Positions 20,200 through 30,600 of a stretch of 64,000 bases of DNA are shown in pieces. The notes under the pieces are model-generated. The model did no database searches and was not told the origin of the DNA. It saw only the letters and a program-made list of their open reading frames with translations. The translations under genes were made by a program, and so were the position numbers. Where the stretch lies: the NCBI GenBank assembly GCA_006503475.1, contig RSEH01000058.1, forward strand, positions 117,837 through 181,836, read 5' to 3'. Every line of letters begins with the position of its first letter. The first letter of the stretch is position 1. This DNA is from Stentor roeselii. Its lineage: Eukaryota; Ciliophora; Heterotrichea; Heterotrichida; Stentoridae.

Positions 20200-21043
20200 T
20201 CTTTGAAGCCAGTAGATTTGATTCTTAGTAAGATAAATGGATTAATGCTTAATTCATATTCAAGCCAAATATTAATAATTTATAGTCATATTCATAGACT
20301 GATAAGTCTTTAACCTGGTTAATTTATAAAAATGTTGCAGAAAATTTTTTAATATCATACTTTGAGCATCATCACAGAAGTAACATTCCAAGATGCTCCA
20401 GTCAGCCTGGTGAAATAAACAAAATGAAAAAAAATCATAAAAAAAAATTCCAATCTTTCTACCTGTGCCCAAAAATTATTATTGATATTAATTCAAGATG
20501 TGAGCCTCAAAAGTATCCGAAAAAGAATCAAACTATCAAAGTTTTATTAAGACCCCTCTTGTAAAACTCTGGTCATCACCAATAGAAAACATGAAGAATC
20601 CACCAAAATTTATGAAATTCCGTTGAGATCCCAAAATGGCCTTTAAAACATTCAACTTTACTGAAGTCTGTCAAGCCAAACTCGAAGATGACCAAGTCTA
20701 AACTTTCCAAGACGGTCGCTCTTGAGAAAACTGTTCGAATTCCCTTTTACAAATGATTCTATCAATAATTAATCATTTGAGATAAGATTGATAACTTCAT
20801 TCACTAACTTGAGCTTTTTTAGCTTCATGAATCACCTGAGCTGATTTTAAAACTCTCTGATCTTTTGTTATTTGAAGGCTTGTGGCTTTGAGAGAATTTT
20901 GAATTTTTTCAGAGAAAAGGATATTAGGAATGCGAAGAATTTTTGTAAGATAGTTGAAAATCTGCCATCGATGGAATATGTGTGGCTTATTTCCTCAGTG
21001 GCTTCGAGGTAAGTAGTCTAAAGGTAGATACTCTTTCTGACAT
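20200..21043 (-). pseudogene. 5' fragment of a WD40-TRP channel (pseudogene 2)
   Basis: On the minus strand the original ATG is still visible at 21043 (ATGTCAGAAAGAGTATC, against ATGTCGGGAAAAAGTGTCG in channel 2). The sequence then follows channel 2 through the N-terminal region (20850 CTTCAAATAACAAAAGATCA) and the first WD repeats. 20690 GTCATCTTCGAGTTTGGCTT aligns with 16540. 20590 TTCATGTTTTCTATTGGTGATG aligns with 16650. 20465 GGCACAGGTAGAAAGATTGG aligns with 16780. Similarity fades near 20200, so only about the first 800 bp remain, with frameshifts and stops. It is head-to-head with the second 148-aa gene, 97 bp away, which shows that the channel/148-aa pair was duplicated as a unit. Confidence 0.8.
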
Positions 21044-21140
21044 CAAAATTTCCTGAGATGTATTAAAAATTGATCATTCTTCTTCAAGAATCAGTCATCA
21101 TTCTTGAGTTCATAAATAAATTCTTATAAATTCATCCAAT

Positions 21141-21587
21141 ATGAATAGTTTGATGGAAAAATCCTATGTACGGCTTTCTAACTTCAACATCATAAAAGTA
21201 AATTACCACCCAAAACGACCGAATTCATGTGAAAAACCGAGAAACAAGACACACGTTTTTAGAGTTGATCAGAATGCCTTTTGTGAAGTCCCCGTCATTG
21301 ACTATTCAAGTACCTTTCAAATTAAGCGGAATTCAGTAGAAAAAATCACAAATTCTATAAAAAACCTGAAAAAAATCAAGTTTTTTGCCTGCCCCGGATC
21401 AAAAAAGACGCCAATTCAGAAGTCCGCTTATAAACTACCTAGCCGTAACAATACATCAATCTTAAAAAAATCAATCATAAAGCAACCGAGCTTAGATAAG
21501 ATAACAGAAAAAGATATAGTAAAAGTCTTGAAAAAGAGCTTGGCTAAAGTTTCAATAAAGGATATATTTAGAAATAATCATTTTTAG
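21141..21587 (+). CDS. 148-aa basic protein, copy 2
   Basis: Same length as copy 1 and almost the same protein. Differences: R3S, E10V, T18I and T21N near the N-terminus, and an R to K change in the sequence KKSLA(R/K)VSIKD. The other nucleotide differences I could find are synonymous. The frame is fully open although the channel gene facing it (pseudogene 2) is dead. The start ATG, the 60-bp upstream block and about 80 bp downstream are shared with copy 1. The function is unknown. The retained frame shows that this copy is either still used or very recent. Confidence 0.8.
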   Translation: MNSLMEKSYVRLSNFNIIKVNYHPKRPNSCEKPRNKTHVFRVDQNAFCEVPVIDYSSTFQIKRNSVEKITNSIKNLKKIKFFACPGSKKTPIQKSAYKLPSRNNTSILKKSIIKQPSLDKITEKDIVKVLKKSLAKVSIKDIFRNNHF

Positions 21588-22640
21588 TTTAATAGCTTTC
21601 TATTAGTATTGAGGGATCTACTAGATTTTTTGAAGTTGGGTAACTTGAAGCACTTAAAAATTAATAATGCTGAATCTTTAGTTTTCAGCATTATTTGTAC
21701 TATATCATATTATTTAAAGCATCCTTAATAGAATGAATAATATTCGAATTGCTCTTCTGAATCAACAGAGTAAGATTAATTATAATCTGCAAAATACATA
21801 CCTTTTTGAGTATCTGAGTTAATAAAATTAAAATTAAACAATTTTATTTATCACAACTTTTCATTTATAACTCGTATTTAAACTATGGTAAAGTTTTTAA
21901 GAAAATAATTGATTCATGAAAAAGAAAAGAAGGCTTTTTGATTTTGATCTGGTTTTCTTATTCAAAGATTAAAATATCTTTTAAATCAAACTCACTTAGA
22001 CAATATCTAGAAAATATGAATACTGTTTATTTCGTTCATATCGCTAAATTAGGTCGGAGAGATTTCTTATATCAAAAGCAACAGATTTTATTGTAAACTA
22101 ACTTGATTTTAGTTAAACTTACTGATTATCAACTAATCATGAATTGATTTAATACTGAACTGATGAATAATTCAATTATCTATGCTATCTGGGAATTCCT
22201 TGTCCTTATACTGTATATATTATTTTACCATGAAAACCCTTACTATCTTTCATTTTCTCTTGAATAGATTATCGATGAAATGATTTATTCAACTGATTTT
22301 TCCAAATAGTAAACTTTGAACTTCAAGTTCAAGTGAGATCATTTCTCTGTAATAGATCATAATGTAAATCAAACAAAACTGTCACCAAGATTTAAATAAA
22401 AATATGAGTATTATGATAAAGATTAGAAACAAACTACCAAGAAATTAATCTCATTATCACTTTCAATTCTTATGTCTCAACTGGCACTCAAAGCCAAGAC
22501 TTTTTAATTACTTGAAAATAGATTAAAATATTTCTTCATCTTTTAAAAGAACCATGAATAAGAATAAAGAAAAGAAGATATTTGATTAATAATTAAAATT
22601 ATTTGATATTGTTCAGTGGCCTTAGGAAAAAACGATATAT
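21588..22640. other. Gene-free AT-rich spacer
   Basis: About 1 kb. The first 80 bp are the shared 3' flank of the 148-aa gene. The rest has no frame worth calling and no match I can see elsewhere in the window. It ends at the left boundary of the inverted duplication. Confidence 0.4.
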
Positions 22641-22652
22641 TACCGTTGTTCA

Positions 22653-22940
22653 TCATTCATAATACAAACATTTAGCACGCGATAGAAGGGCACTATGTGA
22701 ACTATTCAAAAATAAACAGCTCTTGTTTGAAATAGATGACAATTCAGTGAAAGAATGACATTTCAAGTATGTGAACAAAACATTTTCAAGGATTCTAACT
22801 TCAGAGGAGAATACACTTTTCATTAAGTCTTTATAGAAGAAGCCCTCATGAAAACAGTAGTTAAAAACTCCGGACCGATAATTTTCAATAAAACTTAAAA
22901 AATATTCAGGCAAGTGCTTCTTGTGAAAATGTGATAATCG
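22653..22940 (-). pseudogene. Coding relic shared by both inverted arms
   Basis: On the minus strand a frame of about 95 codons reads RLSHFHKKHLPEYFLSFIEN... and ends at 22653, without a usable ATG. The matching stretch in the other arm (about 55810-56060, plus strand) has frameshifts and deletions. The composition looks coding (Phe, Ser, Cys, Leu), but no family is recognised. Upstream (to about 23250) similar broken coding-like sequence continues, including GTAGGTCAAAGTCTGCAAATTC. It is probably the 3' end of a dead gene that was carried with the duplication. Confidence 0.45.
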
Positions 22941-23620
22941 AATTCTTGTCGAACTACATCATAAATCTCAGAGAAAAGTTCTAAATTTTTAACTCATTTG
23001 CTTCTTTATAAGCAAATCGATGCTGCCAACTTACTCAATAAGGTCTAAGAATTTGCAGACTTTGACCTACCTGAAAACAAGCAAAGTTCAGAAAAGTAGT
23101 CAAAAACTACCTGGTCAATGTCTTTGATCTTCACTGAGTTTACTTCAAATCACTTTAAAATAGTCCTCAGAGCTTAGATTCTAACTGCTTTTTGAGAGTA
23201 TGTTTTGAATTTTTAGTACTTTTTGCTTTCGACTACATAGAGTGGGACTTTTACTTTTATTATTGAATTTTAGGTGAGGAATCGAACTTTGGGTTATAAA
23301 CTGTAAGTAAAATAATTTGAATTTTTCATCAAATGAAGAATGAAGGAGTTGATTTTAATTCAAAGTTAAAAAAATAAGTTTAAGTAGCTTTTTATTGGGT
23401 TTTCGAGATGTTTTTAATAATAAACTACTTTTTGAAAGCTCTTTTTAGCTCTTTAATTTTAATATCATCAGAAATTTGTCAATTTTTTCTGATTTTCAGG
23501 TGTCGGTCAAGCAGCTTTGAAAGTGAAAGGTTTGAATGAACTGGATATGTTTAACTTTTAACAGAGATATAATTTTAAAGTATAATATATATTTTGGATC
23601 TAATAAATGCAATTACTAAA

Positions 23621-25462
23621 ATGCAAGCAACTATTTCTACAAACGCCGAAAATTTTCAAAAAATGCTAAGTTTTTTATCTATTCAAAGGGAAAAGATTAA
23701 ACAAAAGTTTGGGGAATTATATGAGAACTTTTTATCAAATATTGAGAGTTTAGATTTGAAATCCAAAAAAATTACTGAAACTAATACAGTTAATATCTTG
23801 CAGAATTATGATCCAGTTATCATTCTTATATTGAATCAATTCCTCATGCTTAATAGATTAGTTACTTTATTTCAAATTTTTCAAAAGAATATACACCATA
23901 TGAGCCAGATGATTTTGCAAGTAAATATTAGTTATAAAAATATTTTTATACATGATGATCAAAGCAGAATTATATCAAGGGCACTTATCAATAAAGAAGT
24001 TAGAAATCATCTTGAATTTAGTGATGATTTTATGAAAAAAAATCTCAATACAAGGAGTGATTTTAATAAACCTTCCCCTGAACCTATTTATCTACATAAA
24101 GGGACCAACACTCATCGTTCAATGAATGATTTTTCTAGATATCAAGTTGTCCATCAACATAGTATTTCATTGGCTGGAGTGTCAGCAAATATTGAGCAAG
24201 CATCTGCCCGACCTCATGACGGAATTCTAATATTTTCACCACGCTGTGCAGGCTCGGTTATTAAAGTAAATACTAAATCAGCAGGGGATAAAGAGGCTTC
24301 ATCTAAACTTAATTTAAGTGAACCAGAAAGAAATATAAATGAAATAGATCCTTATAATAAAACTAAGAATTCATTTAAATCCCATTCCCCTTCAAAGGTG
24401 CAAGGCTCACCAGATTCGAAGAATATACTAAATAAACTGGCTTCCTCAGAAAAACCAATAAGTTTAAAAAAATCAAAAGAAAAAAACGCAGCTGATGAAA
24501 ATTCAATTCTTAAATCAAAAAATGATCTTAAAGACCCTTTCAAATTTAAAAAAAAAATCAAAAAATCTGAAAATTTAAGGAGCAAATCATTAGAATTTTT
24601 AGAATCAAAAGCAATCTCATTGAAATTATCTAAAGTTAAAACAATTAAAAATCATTTTAAAACACTTCCTTCAATAAAATATTCAGATCTTTCTCTTATC
24701 CCTTTATCGAAACCACCTCACCATGATAGTTATGCTAAAAATAATTATCTCGAAGAAAAAGGATTTCGAATCAAACCTAAAACTAAATTGAAAAAAAAAT
24801 CTATTAAAGAGAACAAGATGCTAATAGAACCTATCACAATCTTTACTCCTAAGACTTTACAAGAAAATGTTAAAATCGAATCTTTTGATATTTCAAAAAA
24901 ATCACCCATCAGTGATTATCATTTGTCGAAATTTCCTAAACCTTCTAGTAATTTACTTAATCAGTGTTATGAATTTGATAAAGATGCTCTGATGTCAATG
25001 TTTAGCAAATTAAATCATATCAAAGAAATTGATATGAAAAAAATTAATTTTTCCAAAATTGTAAAAAATTTAAGTCAAATACTTGATTCTCCTATCAAAG
25101 GTTTATGGAATATCAACATAATTCAAATGAAAAAAATTATCGAATCAAAAGCTTCTAATAAACTTAACAAAATTGTACTTAAATATATTGAAAAAGTTTT
25201 AATAGAAATGTATTTACACGAGTTTTACAGTTCTTTGAAAGAACTCATTATTTTTTCGAGATACTTAGATTCTATCGTTGTTTACTTCAGTTTTATTTAT
25301 ATTGATTATTGCTCTGAAAAAAGCTCAGTAAAAAAAAATCTTATTCGAAAGCTGATATCATTCTTGCAAGGCGGAGAAAATAAAGCACCGAATTTGATGA
25401 AATCTAAAAATTTTTCAGTTTATAATTATTTTAAAGAAATACTTTTTAATGTTTTCTTATAA
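23621..25462 (+). CDS. Lys/Ser-rich coiled-coil protein of unknown function, copy A
   Basis: The protein is 613 aa from the ATG at 23621. The frame is open a few codons further upstream, but without an ATG. The N-terminal 50-60 residues are heptad-like, the middle is Ser/Lys-rich and disordered (SFKSHSPSKVQGS), and the C-terminal 180 residues are hydrophobic-helical (for example MSMFSKLNHIKEIDMKKINFSKIV) and the best conserved part. The paralogue at 52967-55153 is about 115 residues longer. Copy A lacks about 70 residues after ASARPHDG, where small indels change the frame locally, and it lacks one of two tandem segments. No known domain was recognised. Both copies remain open over more than 600 codons, so both are probably expressed proteins. 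Confidence 0.65.
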   Translation: MQATISTNAENFQKMLSFLSIQREKIKQKFGELYENFLSNIESLDLKSKKITETNTVNILQNYDPVIILILNQFLMLNRLVTLFQIFQKNIHHMSQMILQVNISYKNIFIHDDQSRIISRALINKEVRNHLEFSDDFMKKNLNTRSDFNKPSPEPIYLHKGTNTHRSMNDFSRYQVVHQHSISLAGVSANIEQASARPHDGILIFSPRCAGSVIKVNTKSAGDKEASSKLNLSEPERNINEIDPYNKTKNSFKSHSPSKVQGSPDSKNILNKLASSEKPISLKKSKEKNAADENSILKSKNDLKDPFKFKKKIKKSENLRSKSLEFLESKAISLKLSKVKTIKNHFKTLPSIKYSDLSLIPLSKPPHHDSYAKNNYLEEKGFRIKPKTKLKKKSIKENKMLIEPITIFTPKTLQENVKIESFDISKKSPISDYHLSKFPKPSSNLLNQCYEFDKDALMSMFSKLNHIKEIDMKKINFSKIVKNLSQILDSPIKGLWNINIIQMKKIIESKASNKLNKIVLKYIEKVLIEMYLHEFYSSLKELIIFSRYLDSIVVYFSFIYIDYCSEKSSVKKNLIRKLISFLQGGENKAPNLMKSKNFSVYNYFKEILFNVFL

Positions 25463-25959
25463 ATTGAAAAGAATTTTCGTAGAAAGAGCATGAATCTATG
25501 TGCTTTTTTAGACATTTTACCTGAACCAAAACATTGAATGAATAAGTATTAGTCTAACTTGACCTTTTTTTAACAAAATAGCTCATAATATATATTATAT
25601 AAAATTCATTTACTAATGGAAAGTTTAAAATTTTAAACCTTCATACTTTAAATGATCTACAAAATCCTCTAAAATTAAATGATATGTAAATTCATTGATT
25701 TAAGATTATTGAGAATTTCTTCCAAGATTTTTATAATATTGATTGGGATTATTTATGTTAGAATTTTATATCTTAGTAAACTCTGAATCGACTTAAAGTA
25801 TAGTTTAAAGAGGTTATTCCAATTTTTAACAGGATATTATCAGATATTGTGAATTTCTTAAGTTATTATCAATCCTTTTAAATAAATCCAGAACATTGAA
25901 GATTTTCCATAGTCCGAAGACATTGAACTAAAAATGTAAAGAATTGGGTAAGGAATTAA

Positions 25960-26900
25960 GCTAAGCTTACCAAAACTCTATAAAACTTATTTTTCTACTC
26001 AGTTAAAGGATTTTAGTTCAAAGTCATGTAAGTTATCAACTAAATTTTATTTTGTATCGCCAAGGCACCTGATGGTTTGAAACTGTTGAAACGGTGATCA
26101 AAGTAACGACTATCACAACTTTTCCTGCTTTAGTTAATTCTTTTCCTTTGCTAATTTTTTCAAGTTTTTTTCTGAAGTTTTCCTGAAAAATTAAATGAAT
26201 TTTAATGAACTTCTTTGAACTTTGAAGAGATTCATTCAGAATTCTAAGGTTAGTTTTGGAATTATAATAAATACCTTCTGATAGTCAATTATAAATTTGA
26301 TTGATCCCTGTAAAAGTGAAGATATTTTCAGGGATTTCTAATGAAAAGTATCATCATGATTTCAGGTTTTTTCCTGAAATTTAGTTTTAAGTTTCCTTTA
26401 CTGATAGAAAGACTTGCCATTAATTATTTTTTCAAGAGTAGTGAAAACCTTAAAACCTTCAAAACATTTGAACTTATCTCTTATATGAATTTTCCACACA
26501 TTCTTCGCAATCTTTTCGAATCTTGCACATTTTCTAAAATGCGACAGGGCTTAAAAACTTTTGATGTTTATGTTTTTCTGAGTAGACCTTTGAGTAGGTT
26601 CCTGGAGTTACTTCATTAGACTGAAAGATTACATGTTTGATAATAAGTCTGGTTCAACAAGACTTGCACGTTCCTTCACACTTTGAAAGGTTTTTCTATT
26701 TAAAAAATAATCATTTTGAAAGAGGAGGCTATCGAAATTGCTTTTAAGAAGAGGAGATTTGCACTTTACAGTTCAAGCTGAGATATGTTTATCCAAGTTT
26801 CACATGTCTCTTGATAGTTCATGAATTTGAGCTTATCCCATGCAAAGGACTTAGACGATTTGATATTTTTTAAATATTGTGTCATATATTACAATTAATT
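25960..26900 (-). pseudogene. Decayed 3' part of a Cys-rich multi-TM surface protein
   Basis: On the minus strand this stretch follows the gene at 44820-49523 in order. 26860 ATGGGATAAGCTCAAATTC and 26660 TGTGAAGGAACGTGCAAGTC match the last Cys repeats (about 47650-47810). 26520 CAAGATTCGAAAAGATTGCGAAGAATGTG matches 47960. 26290 AATTTATAATTGACTATC matches 48215. 26130 carries KELTKAGKVVIVV, against KEMTKAGKAALIA at the first TM region. 26010 ends near ATAACTTACATG against 48490. Many stops and frameshifts are present. The plus-strand frame at 26341-26619 is an antisense shadow of this relic. Confidence 0.8.
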
Positions 26901-27628
26901 TCAATCAATCATTAATTTTTCTATTCATTTAAGTTTACTCATAATATATATGTAATATTTTATTAAAATATTCAAACTTTCAAATACACAGGTTCATTTA
27001 AAAGAGTTTGAATTGTAAAGATCGGCTCAATATCAAAGTTACTAAAGAACACAGAAAATATAAAAAACTTTCACTTATTTGTCCTTATTTCTGTAACTTT
27101 ACTTAACTTATGATTACTTTAAATCTTTATATTCAATTATTCTTTGAAATTATTTAGATATTAATGAACTAGTTGAAATGTTGATTGAAATGGTAATTTA
27201 AATTATTTAAAGCAGATAGAAAAATGTAAATCTTTTTATTGTTTTTGATGAGGATCTTTAGATTGAGTTTAATACTAGAGAGTTTGAGGCTCTTATAATC
27301 AACCTAAAATCAAAAGATATCTTCAATAGGTGATGATAATCGCAGCATAAGAAGACATTTAACAAGTTCAAGACATATTGAAGTAGTTTCTCTCACTGAA
27401 TTATTATAGACTGTAGTGAAATACACACTAAACATCTGATAATCCTTAGAAAAGAATGTTATTCTTCTTAATCTAAATTCTCTTCATAAATCTAAAATAT
27501 TTCAATTCTCTCTGTTTTCCAATAAATTAATCAAAAATCTCTAAAAAACCAAAAATCTCTAAAAAATCTAAATTTTTTAAAAGAAAAATCACCCGTCGCT
27601 AAATCATCAACGTTCATAAAACTTATAA
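26901..27628. other. Spacer and 5' flank of channel 3
   Basis: AT-rich, with no frame or relic recognised. From about 27430 the plus strand becomes very G-poor, with repeated AAAAATCTCTAAAAAA units just before the start region. It ends AAAACTTATAA immediately before the ATG. Confidence 0.4.
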
Positions 27629-30600
27629 ATGCAAGTAAAGCCAGTCGACATTACTAAAAGTTTCAACTCCGACAACAACCTTCATTCATCCGATAAAAAA
27701 CTTCCAAATCAAACCAACCAAAACCTAATCGAAACGCTAAAAGAAGTCTGCAGTTTTCTAGAGTCAAATTCTCTAAAAAACATTGAAACTCCTTTAAAAG
27801 GCACTTGTCTCCAAATAACAAAAGACCAGACAAGAGCAGTCTTCAGTTCTCGAGCGCTGAACAAAGACTCAGACCTGGAGTCCGAAGGAGCAAGACTGGC
27901 AGTTATCGACTTGATGTCTGAAGAAGTGGTTTTGGACAGAACAGTATGCAAAAAAGACATCCTTACAATCGCTTTGTCCAGTGATGACTTGTTTATCTTT
28001 GCAGGAGGCTCGGACTTTGATATATTCAAAGTTGACCTGTTTGACCTTAGAAAAGTAGAGACTTTCAAGGGACATACTGGGAATGTTAAAGAAATATGCG
28101 TGTCTTCGGATGGTGCGATCTTGTTTTCAGCTAGTGAGGATGGAACTCTTAGGATGTGGGAACTTGATTCAAGGTTGCAGAGTTTTGAAAGCTTGGTACT
28201 TGTTTTATCGACTCTTGAGTTGAGCACTTTGGATCTTGGAGTTGGCGATAACTGTCTTATCACAGGAGGTAATTCCGGAGTTTTGTACTTTTACGAATTT
28301 TTCAGCAATTCTCGCCAAGGCAAAGTCGAAAAAACTCTAGACCTTCAAAATGCCATCACTGCTTGTAAGATCTCAGTAAACTACTCTTATGTAATAACAG
28401 GAGATCAATTCGGCAATGTAAAAGTCTTCAAATTCGCCAGTTGGGACTTGCACTACGAGTTTTCAATGACTGACCAAATCACAGACCTTGACATTTCCTT
28501 AAATGAAGACGTTTTAATCGCAGGGTCGAAAAATACAAACATAAAGATTTGGTTTCTGATAAAAAAGAAAGAAATAAATTACAACGGACACTCAGAATGT
28601 GTTCAAAGATGCACTTTTATGAAAGACAATTCAAGAGTTGTCAGTATCAGTGATGATAAAAATATAAAGATCTGGAAAATTCCAGAACCTGAAGTCGAAT
28701 TCGAGTATTTCAGACAACAAGGAATACAATTTGAGCAGATCTGGTTTACAAGTATCGGAAATGTCATTCATGGAGTGATTTTTGAAAATTCTCAGTTAAA
28801 AGTAGTTAGTTTGGACTCGAATGGCGTGATTTTCAAAAGTTTTAGCTTTTCTGAAGACCCTGAGGCGAAGGTGTTTATTGATTATTCTCGTAATTTGATA
28901 TTGAGTTCTAGTTCTGCAACTTCTGAGCAAGTAAGCAAATCTAAAGGAAAACCTGACCTGCAAAGTTTTTTAATTGAGTTGACTGATGTCAACGTAGGAG
29001 AAAAAGTGAAGTCATTTTTAATCCAGAAAAACTTTCAGACACTATTTTTAACACCCTGTTTAAAATTTATCATCCTTGGAGATTATTTTCGTTTGTACCT
29101 TGTTGACTTTGAAAGCTTGAAAATCACGAAAACAGTTTTTTTAAACCATCAAGATGTTTTGAAAATAGTCGTGAATCGAGGAAGTGAGTTGATGTTCATC
29201 CTTGGAATTAATCAACTCACTTATTTGAAAACTGACTTTCTCTCAAACCCTGCAACAATAACAGAAATTGATGATAAATTATTTGAAGAAGACATCGAAA
29301 ATTCTTCATTATTTATCTCGAAAAATTCGCGGTTCTTGTTTATTTTAGCTCTAAAGTTCTGTGAAATAATTCACTGTAAGTCTTTTCAAACAATTTCAAA
29401 ACTCCCTGGGCATTACAATGGTTTTTTCCAAAACATCAACAAGACCTTTTTTCTTTACTCACAAAACTTTCTCAAGATTTACTCAATGGAGACCTTTGAG
29501 CACTTGACAACAATAAGAAAAGACTTCATAATTTCCAGTATCTTCTTAAGTAATGACTTCAGTCAAATGTTCATAAACACATCAGACAGAATAATTAAAT
29601 CAGAAAACCCTTTAAAGACCTCAAAGTTAACTCTTGTTGGAGATTACACTCAACTAGAAAAGTTCCAACTTTGCATAAACTCTTTATTTGACCGCGAATT
29701 AGAAACTGACATTTCACAGACCTTATGGCTCATAGAGCCAGTTCACGTGAACCTTTTACATGTTTTCGCATATTTGAACAAACCGAAGCTGATAATCGAT
29801 TCGATTTATTCAGAAGTTGAAACAACTTCTTTCATCAACTCACGAGAAGGTTATTCCGCATTGGCAGTAGCACTGAAGATGAACTTTATCGACTGTGTGG
29901 ACTCAATTGTGAAACTTTTAATAAAAAAACTGAAAAATACTGAGTCAAATAATATCATTGCCCAGTTTATGTTTAAGACAATAGAAAATGATATAAACTT
30001 GTTGAACCTTTTAAGTTATTCTAAACTTCACAAGTTGTATAGTCAGATCTTCACAGTTGACAATTCAACTTACTTGCCTAATTATTTACCTTCTCATGTC
30101 AAGTTGCCTCTAATGGTGAAAGAAAATGAATTGTTTATTGATACTAAAGAATTCGGACTAGAGGACTTTGACGACTTCAGTCATATGAATTCAGTCGTGT
30201 TTAAAAAGACTATCATGCGACTTAGTCTTGAGTTGGGCTCAACAAAAAGTTTGGAATTTCTTAAGTCTTTATCAAAATGTAAAAATGTGAAAGTCTTTGA
30301 AACACAAATTATTTCAGTTATTTTGAAAGATAAATGGAAAAAAGTCAGATGGGTCATGTTTGCTCAAGCTGGGCTTTACTTTGGGTACCTTCTTTTTTTA
30401 GCTCTTTATAACTCGAATGAGGTTTCAAGGACTAGGTCTTTTCTAATCGGTGCTTTTTTAGTGAATATTGTGCTTTATGTTTATGAGATTGTTTTTATGG
30501 TGATTGACTTTGTTAATTATTTCAAGGATTTCTGGAATATTGTAGACACTCTGAGGTTTTTCGTGATGTTCAGTTATAGTATCATGGTCTGGTCAGAGTA

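Larger units (their letters stand above)
22640..25905 (+). repeat. Large inverted duplication, left arm
   Basis: This block is repeated in inverted orientation at about 52545-56075. It holds, from left to right, a coding relic on the minus strand, a spacer and the 613-aa gene with 440 bp of 3' flank. Similarity is clear in both coding and non-coding parts: 25510 ACATTTTACCTGAACCAAAACATTGAA against its complement at 52895, and 25715 GAGAATTTCTTCCAAGATT against 52705. It carries many substitutions and indels, so it is not an assembly mirror. Confidence 0.8.

Noticed and set aside
24352-24585. Antisense frame of 77 aa also present at 53853-54086
   Set aside because: Conserved only because both paralogues conserve the sense strand; no independent signal.
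26341-26619. 92-aa plus-strand frame
   Set aside because: It is the complement of the Cys-rich pseudogene.
27709-28263. 184-aa antisense frame in channel 3
   Set aside because: Fully inside the channel coding sequence on the other strand; Ser-rich composition is what antisense of this codon usage yields.
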